Shown: positions 1 through 8,917, numbered from the stretch's first letter. The stretch is DNA of 64,000 bases from VBDM01 sp963699535 (GCA_963699535.1 CAVOUJ010000014.1:1-64000); one strand, 5' to 3'. Notes: generated from the sequence alone by a model not told the origin. Numbers and translations are program-made.

Positions 1-1050
1 CGCCGGGCCGGTCGACGCCCGGAGTGCGGCACGGCGATCGACAGCATGCCTTCCTGTACCGTGCCGACGTTCTCGAAGATGCTGGTCACTTCCCAGCTCA
101 CCCAGCCGGCGGCGTTCGCGGTCTGCCAGGCGAGCGGGAGCGCGGTGGCGACCACGCCCGCGCTCACCGTGCCGTTCGCCCAGAGCGCGATGCCGATCGC
201 CGCAGTGCCGACGAGGAGCAGCGCGTTCATCGCCGTGAGCGCGATCATGAAGCGCGTGATGAGGCCCATGTGCGCGGCGATCGCCCCCTGGTGCTGGTCG
301 ATCGCCTCGCGCACGTAGGCGTCCTCGTCGGCGAGGCGGGCGAAGAGCTTCACCGTGAGGATGTTGGTGTAGCTGTCGACCACGCGCGCCATCACCAGCG
401 ACCGGAATTCCGAGCTGGTCCTTGCGAGCTCGCGCAGCTTCGGCACGAAGTAGCGCAGGAACACGATGTAGCCCGCGAACCAGAGGAGCGTCGGCAGGCC
501 CAGGCGCCAGTCGGCCGCGGCCATCAGCGCGAACGCGCTCGCGCCGTACACCACGATGTACCAGACCGCGCGGATCGAGGCCATCGTGCTCTCGCGCAGC
601 GCGTTGGCGGTCTGCATCACGCGGTTGGCGATGCGGCCGGCGAAATCGTTCTGGAAGAACGGCCAGCTCTGGCGGATCACGTGCCAGTGGCTCTGCCAGC
701 GGATCATCGAGGTCACGCCGGGGATGAGCGCCTGCTGGCGGATCGCCATGTCGGCGAGGATCGCGAGCGGTCGGATGATCAGCACGAGACCGATCATCCC
801 GGCGAGCATCGGCCACTCGCGCGCGAGCGCCGCCTGGCGGTCGCGTCGCTTCCATCAGCGAGACGAGCTTCCCGATGAAGAGCGGGATCACCGTGTCGAG
901 CAGCGCCACCGCGAGCGACGCCGCGAACATCGCCGCGTACCAGCCCTTCGTCTGGCTCACGAAGTGCCAGTAAAACGCGAGCAGGCCCTGCGGCGGCGCG
1001 CCGGGCCCGGGCGTGGCCGTGCCGCGGATGGAGGAGGGGAAAAGCTTCAA
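1..1050 (-). CDS. ABC exporter, membrane domain (partial, frameshifted)
   Basis: N-terminal membrane domain of a multidrug/lipid-type ABC exporter (membrane and ATPase domains fused in the family). Only the membrane part is present; the ATPase half would lie beyond the left edge. The translation starts at a TTG (1050) with upstream GAGG and runs MKLFPSSIRG, then several hydrophobic helices, including the stretches GLLAFYWHFVSQTKGW, MAAADWRLGLPTLLWF and MIALTAMNALLLVGTA. An extra base near 842 breaks the frame; removing it gives continuous SLMEATDRQAALAREWP. The start lies 16 bases after the upstream GH43-like gene, so the two may be co-transcribed. Exporter class is clear; substrate is unknown. 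Confidence 0.8.
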   Translation of the reverse strand, partial: MKLFPSSIRGTATPGPGAPPQGLLAFYWHFVSQTKGWYAAMFAASLAVALLDTVIPLFIGKLVSLMEATRPPGGARARVADARRDDRSRADHPTARDPRRHGDPPAGAHPRRDLDDPLAEPLARDPPELAVLPERFRRPHRQPRDADRQRAAREHDGLDPRGLVHRGVRRERVRADGRGRLAPGPADAPLVRGLHRVPALLRAEAARARKDQLGIPVAGDGARGRQLHQHPHGEALRPPRRRGRLRARGDRPAPGGDRRAHGPHHALHDRAHGDERAAPRRHCGDRHRALGERHGERGRGRHRAPARLADRERRRLGELGSDQHLRERRHGTGRHAVDRRAALRASTGPA

Positions 1051-1066
1051 GAGGCTATTCTTTACC

Positions 1067-2141
1067 TCACGGCACCAACGAGCAAGTCATCTGTCCGATG
1101 CCCCACGCATTCGGGTTTGCTAAAACATCGTCTCCGGCAAAGTAGAGCCGCAGGGTGGTCCCGTCCAGGATCGCATGCGGCGAGCGGATTTCGCGCTGGG
1201 TCCAGGCGAAGTCCGTGAGTCTGCGGAGGGGCGCCGGGTCCTGGGTCCAGCCGGTGAGGCCGTCGGACGGAGTAGGCGTGATGCAGCGCTTCCTGGGTCC
1301 AGGTGTTGTTGTTGTGGTCGTTGGCGACGTCGACGAAGACGTGCACTTTGCCGGCGATGACGACGGCGTTGGGGGTCGAGTAGCCCACCCAGTTCATCGC
1401 GCGCGGGTACACGGTCTGGTCGGGCTTGAAGGCGAGCGCCGGCGCGCTCCAGGTGACGCCGTCGCTGGACGTCATGACGCCGACGACCTGCAGGCTCGAG
1501 GCCAAGCCGGAGTCCACTCCCACCGTGGTGAAGTAGAGGTAGAGCATGTTGTTGAATACGACCGGCCCCGGCTCGCCGACGATGTACTGGGCGAAGTCGT
1601 TTGCGACGCCCGAGGGCCCAAGGAGGAACGTAGCGTCCTTGGTCCACGCAATCCCGTCGGTCGAGGTGGCGTGGCCGATGCGGAAGTTGAACGCATCGAG
1701 GTTGGGCCAGGCATCCGGATAGCCCGTCCAGAACATGTGGTACTTGCCGCCGAAGGACACGACCGCCGGCGTTTCGTTGCCGCCCTGGTCCCATTGTCCG
1801 TTGGTGACCGCCAGGACCGGCGTCATGGGATTGAGCGTCCAGCTCACAGCATCGGGCGAAGTGAAGCGGTAGATCTGGACCGGATTGGGGGCGGGCACCG
1901 ACAGGCCGAGGTTGGAGGACGCGTACATCCAGTACTGCGCACCCACCTTGATCACATGCGGATCGTTCCAGTCCGCATTTGGAAAGCCGCTGCCGATCTG
2001 GAGCTCCGGCATCGTCCCGCCCTGGAAGCAGGCGGGCGTGATCTTGCTCGCGTCCACCGTTGGTGCGGGGTCGGACGAGGATCCTCCGCCCCCGCAGGAA
2101 GCAAGGAATGCCAGCGCGGCGGCACAGGCAATCGTGCGCAT
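1067..2141 (-). CDS. GH43-like beta-propeller lipoprotein (frameshifted)
   Basis: Predicted outer-membrane or periplasmic lipoprotein of about 357 residues. It starts MRTIACAAALAFLASCGGGG, a signal peptide with lipobox LASC, preceded by an AGGAG ribosome site. The body has repeated blade-like motifs (NDPHVIKVGAQYWMYAS, GKYHMFWTGYPD, TSTDGIAWTKD, TSSDGVTWSAP) typical of five-bladed propellers of the GH43/GH32/GH117 group, which cleave or bind polysaccharides. One extra base near 1269 shifts the last 65 codons; correcting it gives SSDGLTGWTQDPAP and a clean stop at 1067. Catalytic acids cannot be assigned with certainty, so it may be a sugar-binding propeller. Confidence 0.7.
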
Positions 2142-2175
2142 TGCTCCTGCCACAACTCGACGACCGCGCCCCACG

Positions 2176-2469
2176 TTATCCCGCGTATCCCGCTTCGCGC
2201 TGATGGCGAACCGCAAGGGCCAGAACCCGGTTCCGCACGTCGTCATAGCGGTAGAGAGCGATATATCCCGATCTGCCACGCGATATCACGAGCTCGCGCA
2301 GATCGGCTTCGACGGACCGGCCCACGAGGGGATGCCGCTCGAGCATCGCCACGGCGTCGAGGATGAGATCAATCGTCTGTGACGCGGCGTGGGGATCGCT
2401 TTCGGCGAGAAAGTCGCACAGTCTTTCCAGATCGGCGAGCGCCCGCGGCGTATAGCTGACGGGCGCCAT
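2176..2469 (-). CDS. ParE/RelE-family toxin
   Basis: A 97-residue protein with the ParE-type layout: YTPRALADLERLCDFL helix, a second helix around DAVAMLERHP, then LVGRSVEADLRELVI and the strand GYIALYRYDD. Family members inhibit DNA gyrase or cleave mRNA and are neutralised by the antitoxin encoded just upstream. It begins 9 bases after the antitoxin stop on the same strand, the usual antitoxin-then-toxin order. Length and residues are intact. Whether it is gyrase-directed or a ribonuclease cannot be told from sequence. Confidence 0.85.
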   Translation of the reverse strand: MAPVSYTPRALADLERLCDFLAESDPHAASQTIDLILDAVAMLERHPLVGRSVEADLRELVISRGRSGYIALYRYDDVRNRVLALAVRHQREAGYAG

Positions 2470-2478
2470 CGCCCGGCG

Positions 2479-2761
2479 CTACCACTGTGCTGGTCTCGGG
2501 CGCTTCGTTTTCCTTCCGGCGACACGGGCGCGAAGGTAACGGTGCACCTCGCCGGCCGGGTAGACCTTGCCGGACCGCTCGACCTCCTTCTCCGCGGCGA
2601 GCGCCTCGGCGACAAAGATCTTGCGTCTTTCGGCGAGAGCCGTATGCGCTTCGAGCGCCTCCACCATCCATGCGTGCGGCGTCTTGCCCGCGGACCTCGC
2701 AAGAGGGCGCGATGCGCTGTTTCAGTCGCTCGGGAAGCTTCAGTGTCGTGGACGCGGCCAT
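2479..2761 (-). CDS. Ribbon-helix-helix antitoxin (frameshifted)
   Basis: Antitoxin partner of the adjacent ParE-type toxin, about 93 residues. The N-terminus MAASTTLKLPERLKQRIA is a ribbon-helix-helix DNA-binding strand and helix; such proteins bind their own promoter and the toxin. A single extra base near 2702 breaks the frame after RIAP; removing it gives LARSAGKTPHAWMVEALEAH, which joins the downstream helix and the basic C-terminus ending PAQW. The pair therefore looks functional if the indel is a sequencing error, but would leave an unopposed toxin if real. Confidence 0.75.
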
Positions 2762-2911
2762 GAAATCGCCGTCGAAAGTAACACGAAGGTAGCACCGCGA
2801 TCGGATGCCGGTCAGTTGGCGCGTGTCGAAGGCGTGCAAAGGTCGGGCCAGGCACATGATCGCACCACCAAGGAGGCGCTGCCCACCTGCGGGTGAATCA
2901 GTCGCGGACGG

Positions 2912-3856
2912 TCAGAAGTCGTGCATCGTGGTGGTCTTGGCCGCCACCGAAACCGTCGCGGTGCCGCTGAAGCTGAGCGCGTCGTTGACGGCCGGATCGT
3001 CCAGCGCGGCCTGACACGTGTAGGCGACGGTATAGCTCCCGGCCTCGAGGAACGCGGCCTTGTACTTGTACACTCCGTTGTCGAGCTTCACGGCGGCAGT
3101 GGTCACAGGGTCAGGCGCAGTGCCGTCTATGTCGTCGGGCACAACGCCGCCGCCTTCGAAGACATACACCGCCGGGGTGCAGCCTGCCGGAACGAGCGCG
3201 GCATTGACCGTGCCGGCGATGGCGCCGGTCACGGCATTGTCTGCAAGGCGCAGCGTCGGCCGAAGCAGGTACTCGCCGGTCCCGGTCAGATGCACCGACT
3301 TGCGCAGGTCGAAGTCGATGGTGAAATCGGCACTGCCTCCGGCGGGCACGGTGAAACCCCGGTTGAGCTTGAGGCCCGTCTCGTCGCCGCTGGGAATGAC
3401 GAGCTCGTGCTCGGCGCCGCCTGGCACCACTATGTAGGAGTCGTGCGTGCCGGCAGTATCCACCGCCAGCCGGATCCAGCTGTAGTGGCCGGCGGGCAGC
3501 GTGAAATCGTCCAGCAGGACCTCCGCCAGGCCGCCGGATAGCATGAGCAGATCGAACTTTTTCGGCGCCACCGGCGTGGTGCAGGGGACTGCGCTCACGA
3601 TGGTCTTGGTCGGGTCCGCCGGGTCCTGGCAATAGTAGAGAGTAGTGCGGTTGCCGCCGGAGGCCTGGATTTCGAGGCCGCTGAACTGGATGTAGACATG
3701 CTCGGCGGAGTCGACCGCGGCGTCGGTGATCCGCAAAGACAGCGTGCCGCTGCCGGCGCTGCCGCCACCGTCCGAGCCGCCGCAGCCCGCCGCCGTCATG
3801 AGAGCGCCCAGCAATGTAAAGGATCCGAATCGTTTCAGGCTGCGCAGGGTATTCAT
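2912..3856 (-). CDS. DUF4382 lipoprotein
   Basis: A 314-residue predicted lipoprotein. The start MNTLRSLKRF is chosen because it directly precedes a signal peptide with lipobox TAAGC at residues 21-25 and has GGTGGAG upstream. After a Gly/Ser linker comes GTLSLRITDAAVDSAEHVYI, a good match to the start of DUF4382, an extracellular beta-sandwich domain of unknown role. The C-terminal third (from about residue 190) looks like a second beta-sandwich (AGTVNAALVPAGC, YKAAFLEAGSYTVAYTC) of carboxypeptidase-regulatory type. No function can be assigned. It stands alone, convergent with nothing and about 150 bases from the toxin-antitoxin pair. Confidence 0.8.
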   Translation of the reverse strand: MNTLRSLKRFGSFTLLGALMTAAGCGGSDGGGSAGSGTLSLRITDAAVDSAEHVYIQFSGLEIQASGGNRTTLYYCQDPADPTKTIVSAVPCTTPVAPKKFDLLMLSGGLAEVLLDDFTLPAGHYSWIRLAVDTAGTHDSYIVVPGGAEHELVIPSGDETGLKLNRGFTVPAGGSADFTIDFDLRKSVHLTGTGEYLLRPTLRLADNAVTGAIAGTVNAALVPAGCTPAVYVFEGGGVVPDDIDGTAPDPVTTAAVKLDNGVYKYKAAFLEAGSYTVAYTCQAALDDPAVNDALSFSGTATVSVAAKTTTMHDF

Positions 3857-4036
3857 GTGCTCCACCTTGCCATCTGGTTCCGCCCCTGAAGTAAACACGA
3901 TCCGGGGCGGCGGAAGGTTCCATCGCCGACATACCGCAACCACGCCACGTGGGCCGACTGGCGCACGGGCCGTGTGCGGTAACGCGATGTTATTGCGAAT
4001 GTTCGGGATGGCGGTTGCCATCCTCGACGGCTTTCC

Positions 4037-4795
4037 TCAGCCGCGAACGAGCAGACCCGAGAGCCACGCTCGCTGCTGCCAGAGCACGAGCAAGCCGCCG
4101 ATCAGCATGATGAGCACGGCAAGCTGGCGGAAGCGCCGCGGATCGAGGCGATGAAGCCAGGGACGGCTCACCCAGATCGCCAGCACCGCTCCCACGCCGG
4201 CAGACAGGCCGTGCTGAACCAGGCTCCAGTCCAGGGCTCCGAGCGCCGCATACGTCCCGATCTTGGCGAGCTGGATCACCAGGGAATTCACCGCGCGGGT
4301 GGCGACCATCCGCTCCTTCAGCATGCCGTAGTTGAGATAGAAGGGGTTGGTAAGCAGGCCGCTTGCGCCGACGATCGCGGAGGTCATTCCCGAGACGAAA
4401 GACACCGCCGGGAACCAGTGCAGGCGCATCGGAAAGGAACGCGCCCGATTCCCCAGCCGGTACTGCCAGGCGGTGCTGATCAGAAAGACGGCTACGCAAA
4501 CCTGCACGACGTGCCCGCTCAGCAGGGTGAATATCCAGCCGCCGAGGATCGCACCCGCGGCCGCACCCGGCAGGTACCACCGGACCACGCGCCAGTCGAT
4601 GTGGTTCCAGAAAAGTCCGATCCGCGCCGGGGCCGCGGTCAGGCTCGTGAAGGTGACTACCGGAGCGACCGCATGGCCGCCGAGGATCGCGCTCGCGGCG
4701 GCGACCATGAGGATGCTTCCGCCGCCGGCGGCGAGGGTGCTGATCAGCCAGCCGACGAACCCGGCCGTGAAGAGACCGGCATCGATCAGTGTCAT
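4037..4795 (-). CDS. TauE/SafE-family anion exporter
   Basis: A 252-residue inner-membrane protein with about eight hydrophobic segments. Family-typical features are the glycine-rich first loop (STLAAGGGSILMVAAAS) and the repeat-related GASGLLTNPFYL motif near residue 125. TauE/SafE proteins export sulfite, sulfoacetate or related organosulfur anions. It starts at ATG 4795, 41 bases after the LOG gene, so they may share a transcript. Given the sox genes 11 kb away, sulfite export is conceivable, but nothing in the sequence fixes the substrate. Confidence 0.85.
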   Translation of the reverse strand: MTLIDAGLFTAGFVGWLISTLAAGGGSILMVAAASAILGGHAVAPVVTFTSLTAAPARIGLFWNHIDWRVVRWYLPGAAAGAILGGWIFTLLSGHVVQVCVAVFLISTAWQYRLGNRARSFPMRLHWFPAVSFVSGMTSAIVGASGLLTNPFYLNYGMLKERMVATRAVNSLVIQLAKIGTYAALGALDWSLVQHGLSAGVGAVLAIWVSRPWLHRLDPRRFRQLAVLIMLIGGLLVLWQQRAWLSGLLVRG

Positions 4796-4836
4796 GTCCG
4801 AGCCGTTCCGCAGGGGGCCGCTTCGCGCCCCACTGC

Positions 4837-5649
4837 CTACAAGGTCGCCCCCGGCTGCCCGAGCGCCTTCTCGGCGAGCTGCAGCACGATCCAGTCGTAG
4901 GCGTCGTCCACCGAGTCGGTGCGGTGCATGAGCTGGATGTCCTCGGGGTTGATCATGCCGTGGCGCGCGAGTACGTCGAAGTCGATGACCTCGCGCCAGT
5001 ACTCGGTGCCGAAAAGCACGATCGGCATGGGCTTCCTCATCTTGCGCGTCTGCACGAGCGTCAGGAGCTCGAACAGCTCGTCCAGGGTCCCGTAGCCGCC
5101 CGGAAACACGATCACCGCCTTGGCGAGGTAGGCGAACCAGAACTTGCGCATGAAGAAGTAGTGGAAATGGAAGTGGAGCGAGCGCGTGACGTAGGGGTTG
5201 TCGAATTCCTCCTTGGGCAGCGAGATGGTGAGTCCGACGTTCAGCCCTTGAGCCTCCGCCGCGCCGCGGTTCGCCGCCTCCATGATTCCCGGGCCGCCGC
5301 CCGTGCACACGACGAAGCGGCGCTCCACGTGGTCGAGATCCTTCGACCATTTGGTGACACGCGAAGCGAGTTCGCGGGCGGCTTCGTAGTAAACGGACAT
5401 CTTCACGGCCATCTGCGCCCGCTCCCGGTCTTTGCCGCTCTTCGCCTTATGCAGCGCCTCCTCGGCGGCCTCGCGCGACACGATGCGCGCCGAGCCCATG
5501 AACACGACGGTGTCGTCGACGCGGTAATGGTCGAAGCGGCTCTTGGGCTCGAGATACTCCGAGAGGATGCGCAGCGCCCGCGCGTCCTTGCTGTTGAGGA
5601 AGCCGGTGTTCTGGTAGGCCTTGGTCTGGGGGTGCTTGCGCTCGGTCAT
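4837..5649 (-). CDS. LOG-family protein
   Basis: A 270-residue Rossmann-fold protein with both LOG-family signatures: GGGPGIMEA at residues 117-125 and PGGYGTLDE at 183-191. These form the nucleotide monophosphate site of cytokinin riboside 5'-monophosphate phosphoribohydrolases, which release the free base from AMP-type nucleotides. The N-terminal extension of about 45 residues is typical of the longer proteobacterial members, several of which act as general nucleotide hydrolases. It is divergent from the ABC pair, with only 39 bases between the starts. Confidence 0.88.
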   Translation of the reverse strand: MTERKHPQTKAYQNTGFLNSKDARALRILSEYLEPKSRFDHYRVDDTVVFMGSARIVSREAAEEALHKAKSGKDRERAQMAVKMSVYYEAARELASRVTKWSKDLDHVERRFVVCTGGGPGIMEAANRGAAEAQGLNVGLTISLPKEEFDNPYVTRSLHFHFHYFFMRKFWFAYLAKAVIVFPGGYGTLDELFELLTLVQTRKMRKPMPIVLFGTEYWREVIDFDVLARHGMINPEDIQLMHRTDSVDDAYDWIVLQLAEKALGQPGATL

Positions 5650-5688
5650 GGGTCCATGTTACCCGGCCTTGGGGTAATCTTGGAGTGC

Positions 5689-6513
5689 ATGTCGGTTCCC
5701 GTTCCATTGCGCGTTTCCCGCCTCACCAAGCACTACCGCACCCGAGACGGCGGTTCGCTCGAAGCGGTCTGCGACGTGTCGTTCGACGTGCACGCGGGCG
5801 AGTGCTTCGGTCTCTTGGGCCCGAACGGCGCGGGAAAGAGCACGACGATCCATTGCATCACCGGTTTCTATCCGCCGACTTCGGGCGAGGTGTTTCTCGG
5901 CGGCATCAACGTGAATCTCGAGCCCAAGGCAGCCCGCGCGATCCTCGGCGTGTGCGCGCAGGAGGAGACGCTCGACAGCGATTTCCGCGCGTTCGATCAG
6001 CTCGTGCGCTATGCGACCTTCTTCCGCGTCCCGGTCGAGGAAGGCGAGCGCCGCGCGCGGGCTCTGCTCCAACGCTTCGGCCTCGAGGACAAGGCGGGTG
6101 AGCAGGTCGAGAGCCTCTCCGGCGGCATGAAGCGCAGGCTGCAGGTGGCGCGCGCGCTGATCTCCGAGCCGAGGGTGCTGGTGCTCGACGAGCCGACCAC
6201 GGGCCTCGACCCGGAGGTGCGCCGCGTGCTCTGGGAGATCCTGATGGAGGAACGCGGCAAGGGTGTGGCGATCCTCCTTTGCACGCACTACATGGAGGAG
6301 GCCGAGCGCCTCTGCGACCGCGTGGGGATCATCGCGAAGGGCAGGATCCTCACGATCGACGCGCCGCGCACCTTGATCGAGCGCCACATCGGCGTGCGCG
6401 AGGTCGAGGAGGAGGTGCGGCCCGGCGCGATCTTGAGGCGGTCGCCGAACCTCGAGGACGTTTATCTCAAGCTGACCGGGACGCGGTTGCACAACGCGGT
6501 GGAGGCGCCGTGA
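5689..6513 (+). CDS. NodI-like ABC transporter ATPase
   Basis: A 274-residue ATPase subunit. Walker A GPNGAGKST is at 44-52, the signature LSGGM at 143-147 and Walker B VLVLDEP at 163-169, followed by the DRVGIIAKG stretch and a short C-terminal tail of ABC-2 type. The start ATG at 5689 is chosen because a much longer upstream reading frame would overlap the divergent LOG gene; GGAG lies just upstream. Its stop overlaps the next gene's GTG start, so ATPase and permease are translationally coupled. Related pairs include NodIJ and O-antigen or drug exporters; substrate unknown. Confidence 0.9.
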   Translation: MSVPVPLRVSRLTKHYRTRDGGSLEAVCDVSFDVHAGECFGLLGPNGAGKSTTIHCITGFYPPTSGEVFLGGINVNLEPKAARAILGVCAQEETLDSDFRAFDQLVRYATFFRVPVEEGERRARALLQRFGLEDKAGEQVESLSGGMKRRLQVARALISEPRVLVLDEPTTGLDPEVRRVLWEILMEERGKGVAILLCTHYMEEAERLCDRVGIIAKGRILTIDAPRTLIERHIGVREVEEEVRPGAILRRSPNLEDVYLKLTGTRLHNAVEAP

Positions 6514-7286
6514 ACGTGCTCGACTCCCTCTGGGGCGTGCGCTGCGTGTGGCTGCGCTACTTCGACGTCTTCAGGAAGAGCATTCGCTACTACCTCGTCA
6601 CGAGCTTCACCGAGCCCATCCTGTATCTCCTTTCCTTCGGCCTGGGCGTGGGCGCGCTCGTCGGCAACTTGGACGTGCACGGGATGCAGGTCTCCTACCG
6701 CAGCTTCGTGTTCGCCGGGATCATTGGGCAGACGGTGCTCTTCCAGGGCTTCTACGAAGCCTCTTTCGGCGGCTTCGTGCGCATGTACTACCAGAAGATC
6801 TTCAGCGCGATGGCGGTGACGCCGATCACGCTCTCGGAAGTGCTCTGGGGCGAGCTCCTCTGGGACGCGAGCAAGGCGGCCGTGGCGGCCGAAGTGGTGA
6901 CCCTGATCGGGGTCGCGATGGGCGATTTCGCGCCGCACGCGCTCCTCAGCGTTCCGCCGGTCGCTTTTCTCTCCGCTCTTCTCTTCGCGGCCTTTGGGCT
7001 CGCGGTCGCGGCGCGCGCGCAGTCGATCGAGGAGATCTCCTATCCCCAGTACCTCGCGGTTTTCCCGATGTTCCTCTTCTGCGGGGTGTTCTACCCGATC
7101 GAAAGCCTGCCCCAGTGGCTGCAGTGGGTGGCGTGGGTGCTGCCGCTCACCGCGGTGAATTCGATTCTGCGCACGCTCACCCTGGGCTTTCCCTTCCAGC
7201 CCTGGGCGGTGCCGGTCCTCGCGGGATGGCTGATCGTCCTCGTGCTCTACAGCCGCAGTGCGATGTCCGGGAGGTTGGTGAAGTAA
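6510..7286 (+). CDS. NodJ-like ABC-2 permease
   Basis: A 258-residue permease with six predicted membrane segments, beginning at GTG 6510 in a GTGA overlap with the ATPase stop. The C-terminal half carries the ABC-2 hallmark region FPMFLFCGVFYPIESLPQWL followed by LPLTAVNSILRT, close to NodJ-family proteins. It pairs with the upstream ATPase to form an exporter in the inner membrane. Complete and intact. Confidence 0.9.
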   Translation: MNVLDSLWGVRCVWLRYFDVFRKSIRYYLVTSFTEPILYLLSFGLGVGALVGNLDVHGMQVSYRSFVFAGIIGQTVLFQGFYEASFGGFVRMYYQKIFSAMAVTPITLSEVLWGELLWDASKAAVAAEVVTLIGVAMGDFAPHALLSVPPVAFLSALLFAAFGLAVAARAQSIEEISYPQYLAVFPMFLFCGVFYPIESLPQWLQWVAWVLPLTAVNSILRTLTLGFPFQPWAVPVLAGWLIVLVLYSRSAMSGRLVK

Positions 7287-7330
7287 ACGTACGCTCCGGT
7301 GGCTATCCGCTCCGGTCCTGGGTGCCGCCT

Positions 7331-8023
7331 TCAGGCTCCGAAGAGTTGCCGGAACGCTTCCTGGCCCCGGGGCGTGATGCTCACCACGCGCGAGCGCCGC
7401 GCGCGCTGGATCCAGCGCTTCGCCACATAGACATCGAGGAGCGCTGCTCCCAGCGCCCCGCCGAGATGCGGGCGACGCTGGGTCAGGTCCACGCAGGCGC
7501 GGGCGAACGTTCGGCGGGAGCGGCGCGCGGCGGCCAGGTCGATCTCGAGCGCTGAGAGCTTCCGCTCACCCAGGCGCGTGACCTCGAAATCGCGCCCTTC
7601 GGCTGAGAGCCAGCGCGCCTTCAGCATGGCCTCCAGGACCTTGACCGCCGTTTCGCCCGCGAGGTGGTCGTAGCAGGTGCGGGCGTGGAGAAACTGGATG
7701 GGGACAGCGCGCGAGGGCAGCACGCTGCGCGGCGTGCGCGGCCGCACCGCCGCGGCGAGCGAAGCGAAACTCTCCATCGCATCCGCGACCTCGGGGCTCG
7801 CGATGCGGAAGTAGCGGTGCCGCCCCTGCGCTTCAGAGGCCAGGAACCCGCCTTCCACCAGCTTGGCGAGGTGCGCGCTCGCCGACTGCGCCGAGATGCT
7901 GGCGGCATACGCCAGCTCGCCCGCGGGGCGCATGGTGCCGTCTATCAGGGCCCAGAGCATGGTCGCCCGGGCGGGATCGGCGAGCAGATGGGCGATGCGG
8001 GGAATTCCGGGCCTGTCTTCCAT
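7331..8023 (-). CDS. ArsR-family transcriptional regulator
   Basis: A 230-residue winged-helix regulator. The N-terminal domain (1-90) shows the ArsR layout: IAHLLADPARATMLWALIDG, recognition helix SAQSASAHLAKLVEGG and wing EAQGRHRYFRI. The C-terminal 130 residues contain HARTCYDHLAG, a conserved segment of the long ArsR subgroup. It carries no obvious CxC metal-sensing motif in the DNA-binding domain, though C-Y-D-H could contribute to ligand binding. It is divergent from the ridA-like gene and a 6-bp inverted repeat lies immediately upstream of its start, suggesting autoregulation. Confidence 0.85.
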   Translation of the reverse strand: MEDRPGIPRIAHLLADPARATMLWALIDGTMRPAGELAYAASISAQSASAHLAKLVEGGFLASEAQGRHRYFRIASPEVADAMESFASLAAAVRPRTPRSVLPSRAVPIQFLHARTCYDHLAGETAVKVLEAMLKARWLSAEGRDFEVTRLGERKLSALEIDLAAARRSRRTFARACVDLTQRRPHLGGALGAALLDVYVAKRWIQRARRSRVVSITPRGQEAFRQLFGA

Positions 8024-8025
8024 AG

Positions 8026-8041
8026 TTCATGTCTCCATGAA
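8026..8041. promoter_or_regulatory. Candidate ArsR operator
   Basis: TTCATGTCTCCATGAA is a perfect 6-bp inverted repeat with a 4-base spacer. It sits two bases upstream of the ArsR-family start codon in the 74-base divergent region. ArsR repressors bind such symmetric sites, so it may control both divergent genes. Role inferred from position and symmetry only. Confidence 0.45.
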
Positions 8042-8097
8042 ACATGCACCTTACACCCCGTGCACAATGTCGTCCACATTTGTGCAAAGGGTCAGAG

Positions 8098-8493
8098 ATG
8101 AAACGCACGCCCATCCGTGTGGAGCCGATCTCGACGTATCTGGAAGCGCGGCGCAAAGGGCCGATCTACCCGGTCGTCGTCGCCGGCGAGTTCGTGTTCG
8201 TGTCGGGTCTGCCGCCCTTCGACCCGGACTCGGGCGAGTTGAAGCGGCTTCCCTTCGAGCGCCAGGCCGAGATCGTGCTCGAGCAGATGAAGCGGTGCCT
8301 GGAGGCCGCCGGCGCGTCCCTGGCTCGTGTGGTCAAGTGCAACGTCTACTGCTCGGATGCGTCTCGGTTCGGCGCGTTCAACGAGATTTACGCGCGGTAC
8401 TTTCCCGTGGACTCCCCGGCGCGCATCTTCGTGTGCGTGGCCGGCTGGCCCGGCCCGTTCGATATCGAAATCGATTGCGTGGCGGTCGTATGA
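8098..8493 (+). CDS. RidA-family protein
   Basis: A 131-residue protein of the RidA (YjgF/YER057c/UK114) family, which hydrolyse reactive enamine/imine intermediates or act on related small molecules in the cytosol. Visible family features are the FVFVSGLPPFDPDSGEL strand and loop, the helix AEIVLEQMKRCLEAAG, LARVVKCNVYCSD, and FNEIYARYFP. The C-terminal FDIEIDCVAVV replaces the usual R-x-x-VEVA segment and lacks its Glu-Ile-Glu pattern only partly. The ATG at 8098 is preceded by GGGTCAGAG. A decayed paralogue follows 32 bases downstream. Confidence 0.85.
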   Translation: MKRTPIRVEPISTYLEARRKGPIYPVVVAGEFVFVSGLPPFDPDSGELKRLPFERQAEIVLEQMKRCLEAAGASLARVVKCNVYCSDASRFGAFNEIYARYFPVDSPARIFVCVAGWPGPFDIEIDCVAVV

Positions 8494-8525
8494 GCCGTGC
8501 CGCTGCCGTACAGGAGTCCCACACC

Positions 8526-8818
8526 ATGAATGCCCTCACGATATCGGCGTTGCCTCCCAGATCGGAACCTACCTCGACGCCGTCGAGGTCCCAACCGGAG
8601 CCAGATGGCTCGTCACCTCGGGAACGCCGGGCCTCTCGCCCGAGGGCAAGCTGCCCGAAGGGATCGTCGCGCAGGCCGAGCTCGCCTGGCGGCACATGGT
8701 GACGTTGCTCGGGCGGGCCGGAATGACGGTCGCCGATCTCGTCAAGGTCACGCAGTACCTGACGCGCGAGTCGGAGAGGAACACCATGCCGGCGTTCAGC
8801 CGCAGCGCGACGCAGTAG
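8526..8818 (+). pseudogene. Second RidA-like gene, frameshifted and truncated
   Basis: Begins MNALTISALPP, then one missing base near 8560 shifts the frame; in the restored frame it continues IGTYLDAVEV, GARWLVTSGTPGLSPEGKLPEG, AELAWRHMVTLLGRAGMTV and LVKVTQYLTRES, a different RidA subgroup from its neighbour. After LTRES homology stops and a TAG follows 14 codons later, so about 40 C-terminal residues, including the usual active-site tail, are missing. The loss of the C-terminus is not explained by a single indel, so I call it a pseudogene. The following 99 bases hold nothing I recognise. Confidence 0.6.
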
Positions 8819-8917
8819 GTCATGCGCTTATTCTACCGGGGTCATTGGCTCGAGCGCTCGGACACTTCGACGTGCAGCGATTAGTCGCCGCCGCCGGTGC
8901 GCACGCCGCGCGAGCGC

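Noticed and set aside
24..878. Plus-strand open frames in the first kilobase
   Set aside because: They are antisense to the ABC exporter membrane domain, which reads clearly on the minus strand once one indel is corrected.
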